9,152 bases of DNA from Bradyrhizobiaceae bacterium (GTDB lineage: Bacteria; Pseudomonadota; Alphaproteobacteria; Rhizobiales; Xanthobacteraceae): positions 1 to 9,152 of the forward strand of contig JAEULX010000253.1 of NCBI GenBank assembly GCA_016793685.1. Direction: 5' to 3'. Every line of letters begins with the position of its first letter. The first letter of the stretch is position 1. Below the pieces are notes generated by a model. It did not search any database and had not been told where the DNA came from. It saw only the letters and a list, made by a program, of their open reading frames with translations. Position numbers and translations under genes: made by a program. Below, in pieces: positions 7,096 to 9,152 of this stretch.

Positions 7096-7109
7096 CGGGA
7101 CGCGTCCCG
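7096..7109. promoter_or_regulatory. Perfect 14-bp palindrome, possible operator
   Basis: CGGGACGCGTCCCG is identical to its reverse complement and lies 14 bases upstream of the proposed -35 element of the yjcH-actP operon, a position suited to an activator dimer. It has no loop and no T-run on either side, so it is not a terminator. No regulator can be assigned from the sequence. Confidence 0.35.
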
Positions 7110-7127
7110 CATCGACCCGATATCGAG

Positions 7128-7167
7128 CAGAAACAAAGACGCCGCCGGCTGTGAGCGCGGCGGCGTC
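7128..7167 (-). terminator. Rho-independent terminator after the second symporter gene
   Basis: Reading the minus strand, GACGCCGCCG (7167-7158) pairs perfectly over ten bases with CGGCGGCGTC (7147-7138) around a 10-base loop, followed at once by TTTGTTTCTG (7137-7128). It lies 57 bases past the symporter stop codon. This is the clearest terminator in the window and separates the two DUF485-symporter units into distinct transcripts. On the plus strand the tail is CTTTC only, so function in that direction is doubtful. Confidence 0.85.
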
Positions 7168-7224
7168 CTTTCAGGCGTTATGCACTGGCCTGCCGCAGCG
7201 TCGGCCGCGGCATGCGCCCGCCGA

Positions 7225-8781
7225 TCACTCGGCCGGCTGTGCTTTCGTGATCACGCCGAGCGTCGCGCGCTGCTCCATCTCGGCGAAGCCCTCTTCCGAG
7301 GCCCGCTCCGGCTTGATCAGCGACACGACGATGCCGACCAAGAACGCGCCGGTCATGGTGAACAGGCACGGATTCTTGAGCGGGAAGAACCACCACTGAT
7401 TCGGCGCGTCCATGTTCTTCAACAGGTCGAGCTGAACCGTCGGGCCGAGATAGATCAGAACCACGGTTCCGATCGCGCCGAACAGGATGCTGCAGACGGC
7501 GCCTGCGGTCGTCAGCCGCCTCCAGAAGATCGCGAGCATCAGCGCCGGGAAGTTGGCCGATGCCGCGATCGAGAAGGTCAGACCCACCATGTAGGCGACG
7601 TTCTGCCCCTGGAACGCGATGCCGAGCAGGATCGCGCAGATGCCGAGGATGATCGACGCGATACGGGCGACCTTGAGCTGCTCTTCTTCCGAGGCATGGC
7701 CGCCCTTGATGGTGCTGACCCACAGGTCATGCGACAGCGCCGCGGCTCCGGACAGCGTCAAGCCCGCCACCACCGCAAGGATGGTCGCGAACGCGACGGC
7801 GCAGATGAAGCCGAACAGAAGCGGGCCGCCGAGCGCCTTGGCGAGCAGGGGCGCCGCCATGTTGCCGCCGCCGCCAGCCGCGAGGATGCCCTCTTTGCCG
7901 ACCAGCACCATCGAGCCGAAGCCGAGGATGAAGGTGATCAGATAGAAGAGGCCGATCCAGATCGTGGCCCACACCACCGACTTGCGCGCCTGCGTCGCAT
8001 CCGGGACCGTGTAGAACCGCATCAGGATGTGCGGCAGGCCGGCGGTTCCGAACATGAGCGCGAGACCGAGGGACACTGCGTCCCAGGCGCCGGTAACGAC
8101 TTTCGTTCCGGGCTCGAGCACGCCCTTGCCGTTGATCTCGGCCGCTTTGGCGAACAAGGATGTTGGGTTGAAGTTGAACTTCGAGAGCACCCAGATCGCC
8201 ATCAGGACGGCGCCGCCAAGCAGGAGGCAGGCCTTGATGATCTGCACCCAGGTCGTCGCGATCATGCCGCCGAACAGGACGTAGGTCATCATCACCGCGC
8301 CGACGATGACCACCGCGACCACGTAATCAAGGCCGAACAGCAGCTTGATCAGTGTGCCGGCGCCGACCATCTGGCCGATCAGGTAAGTGAGCACGACCAC
8401 CAGCGTGCCGATCACCGCGGCGATGCGCACCGGCTTCTGTTGCAGCCGATAGGCGACGACGTCGGCGAAGGTGTACTTGCCGAGATTGCGCAGCGGTTCG
8501 GCAATGAGGAACAGGATGATCGGCCAACCGACCAGCCAGCCGGTCGAGTAGATCAGCCCGTCAAAGCCGTTGAGCGCGACGAGACCGGCGATGCCGAGGA
8601 AGCTTGCGGCGCTCATATAGTCGCCGGCGAGCGCCAATCCGTTCTGAAAGCCGGTGATGCCGCCGCCCGCCGCATAGAAGTGCGCCGTCGTCTTGGTTTT
8701 CCGCGCCGCCCAGTAGGTGATGAAGAGCGTTGCGGTGATGAAGATGAAGAAGAAGACGATTGCCAACCAGGATTCGCTCAT
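7225..8781 (-). CDS. Second ActP-like sodium:solute symporter
   Basis: A 518-residue SSS/SLC5 membrane transporter clearly related to the ActP encoded next to it. The family blocks are shared without gaps over the first 140 or so aligned residues: YWAARKTK at 23-30, GDYMSAASFLGI at 53-64, GWLVGWPII at 81-89, YTFADVV at 103-109, MVGAGTLIKLLFGL at 138-151. GLALMFGTAGLPH (238-250) and AGLTLSGAAALSHDLW (339-354) follow further on. Unlike the neighbour it has no signal peptide: the protein begins directly in its first membrane helix. A glycine-rich segment at 300-307 replaces a longer loop of the neighbour, and the C-terminal tail differs, ending in AQPAE. The ATG at 8781 is preferred over a GTG at 8784 because GGAGG lies five bases before the ATG and only two before the GTG. 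The ATG shares one base with the stop of the preceding DUF485 gene (TGATG). It probably takes up acetate or another monocarboxylate; the exact substrate cannot be read from the sequence. Confidence 0.9.
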   Translation of the reverse strand: MSESWLAIVFFFIFITATLFITYWAARKTKTTAHFYAAGGGITGFQNGLALAGDYMSAASFLGIAGLVALNGFDGLIYSTGWLVGWPIILFLIAEPLRNLGKYTFADVVAYRLQQKPVRIAAVIGTLVVVLTYLIGQMVGAGTLIKLLFGLDYVVAVVIVGAVMMTYVLFGGMIATTWVQIIKACLLLGGAVLMAIWVLSKFNFNPTSLFAKAAEINGKGVLEPGTKVVTGAWDAVSLGLALMFGTAGLPHILMRFYTVPDATQARKSVVWATIWIGLFYLITFILGFGSMVLVGKEGILAAGGGGNMAAPLLAKALGGPLLFGFICAVAFATILAVVAGLTLSGAAALSHDLWVSTIKGGHASEEEQLKVARIASIILGICAILLGIAFQGQNVAYMVGLTFSIAASANFPALMLAIFWRRLTTAGAVCSILFGAIGTVVLIYLGPTVQLDLLKNMDAPNQWWFFPLKNPCLFTMTGAFLVGIVVSLIKPERASEEGFAEMEQRATLGVITKAQPAE

Positions 8782-9068
8782 CACTTCCTCCCCAGTTGCG
8801 CCACCGCCTCAGCGACGACCTTGTCGTAGTGGTTGTTGGCCCACTGCACATAGATCAGGCAAAGGACCCAGGCGGAGACGATCACGAGAGCGCCCAGCAA
8901 AATGCCGAGGCTCAGCCCTGGCGAGAGGATTGTTCCGAGCAGCGGTTTGTCAAAGGCGACGAGCAAAATGAAGCCGAAATAAAATATGAGCATCAAGACT
9001 GAAAGGATCAGCGCGAGCTTAAATCGCTCCGCTGCTATTTTATGAAGGGCAGTCTGTATTCCGCTCAT
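8781..9068 (-). CDS. Second DUF485 inner-membrane protein
   Basis: A 95-residue protein with two predicted membrane helices (about 17-39 and 52-75) joined by a short loop, ending in the family-like YVQWANNHYDKVVAEAV (73-89). It corresponds to YVHRANTQYDALTRQIL in the DUF485 protein at 6659-6967, though the rest is more diverged. The ATG at 9068 is preferred over an upstream in-frame ATG at 9128, because GGGAGG sits seven bases before it and the extra 20 residues look unlike the family. Its last codons carry the ribosome-binding site of the following symporter, and its TGA overlaps that gene's ATG, so the two are made together. It is the first gene of the right-hand operon; its promoter is probably within or beyond the window edge. 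Confidence 0.87.
   Translation of the reverse strand: MSGIQTALHKIAAERFKLALILSVLMLIFYFGFILLVAFDKPLLGTILSPGLSLGILLGALVIVSAWVLCLIYVQWANNHYDKVVAEAVAQLGRK
8787..8791 (-). promoter_or_regulatory. Ribosome-binding site of the second symporter
   Basis: GGAGG on the minus strand, inside the last codons of the DUF485 gene, stands five bases before the ATG at 8781. It decides between that ATG and the GTG three bases upstream. Confidence 0.75.
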
Positions 9069-9075
9069 GCGTTTT

Positions 9076-9081
9076 CCTCCC
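9076..9081 (-). promoter_or_regulatory. Ribosome-binding site of the second DUF485 gene
   Basis: GGGAGG on the minus strand, seven bases before the ATG at 9068. It is the best Shine-Dalgarno in the window and fixes this start against an upstream in-frame ATG at 9128. The remaining upstream sequence (9082-9152) shows no convincing -35/-10 pair before the window ends. Confidence 0.8.
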
Positions 9082-9152
9082 TGGCATGAACCATCCCCCA
9101 CGGATAACCGCATCCGCGGCGGGTGCATACTTCTGTTTTATGCTAACCATTA

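Noticed and set aside
7066..8829. A 587-codon plus-strand open frame opposite the second symporter
   Set aside because: It has the same low-complexity charged composition and the same antisense relation to a well-supported gene. It also runs through the terminator hairpin.
8781..9128. A longer start at 9128 for the second DUF485 protein
   Set aside because: The ATG at 9068 has a near-perfect ribosome-binding site, and the added residues look unlike the family.

Overview
The window is a GC-rich chromosomal segment whose protein families and codon use point to an alphaproteobacterium. The Nitrobacteraceae (Bradyrhizobium, Rhodopseudomonas or Afipia type) are the best guess, inferred from gene content only. 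Six full-length genes and one gene open at its 5' side fill almost the whole window. No rRNA, tRNA, insertion sequence, phage gene or CRISPR array is visible, and no gene-free stretch exceeds about 260 bases.

Layout. Positions 73-2238 (+) hold a membrane-bound hybrid sensor histidine kinase with a periplasmic Cache-type sensor, a kinase core and a C-terminal receiver. The remaining genes are all on the minus strand and converge on it. Read in the direction of transcription, the first unit enters from the right edge: a small two-helix DUF485 membrane protein (9068-8781) followed by a sodium:solute symporter of the acetate permease type (8781-7225). It ends at a strong intrinsic terminator (7167-7128). 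A 257-base gap carrying that terminator and probably a promoter follows. The second unit is a YjcH-like DUF485 protein (6967-6659), ActP cation/acetate symporter (6659-4974), a cyclic-nucleotide-binding/CBS/DUF294 nucleotidyltransferase-like protein (4858-3041) and a DEDDh 3'-5' exonuclease (3041-2349).

How they fit together. The core is a tandem pair of DUF485-ActP modules, apparently for uptake of acetate or related short monocarboxylates. The upstream (right-hand) symporter lacks the N-terminal signal sequence that the downstream one shares with E. coli ActP. The DUF294 protein combines two nucleotide-sensing modules with a GlnD-like nucleotidyltransferase motif and is translationally coupled to the exonuclease. 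Its position behind actP suggests a link between carboxylate uptake and nucleotide-based energy or carbon signalling, but target and reaction are unknown. Whether the convergent hybrid kinase belongs to the same circuit cannot be told from the sequence.

Three of the four close gene junctions use one-base stop/start overlaps (TAATG or TGATG). The points that best repay a second look are the DUF294-exonuclease module, the tandem transporter duplication with signal-peptide divergence, a perfect 14-bp palindrome upstream of the actP operon, and a 12-bp exact tandem repeat just before the kinase gene.
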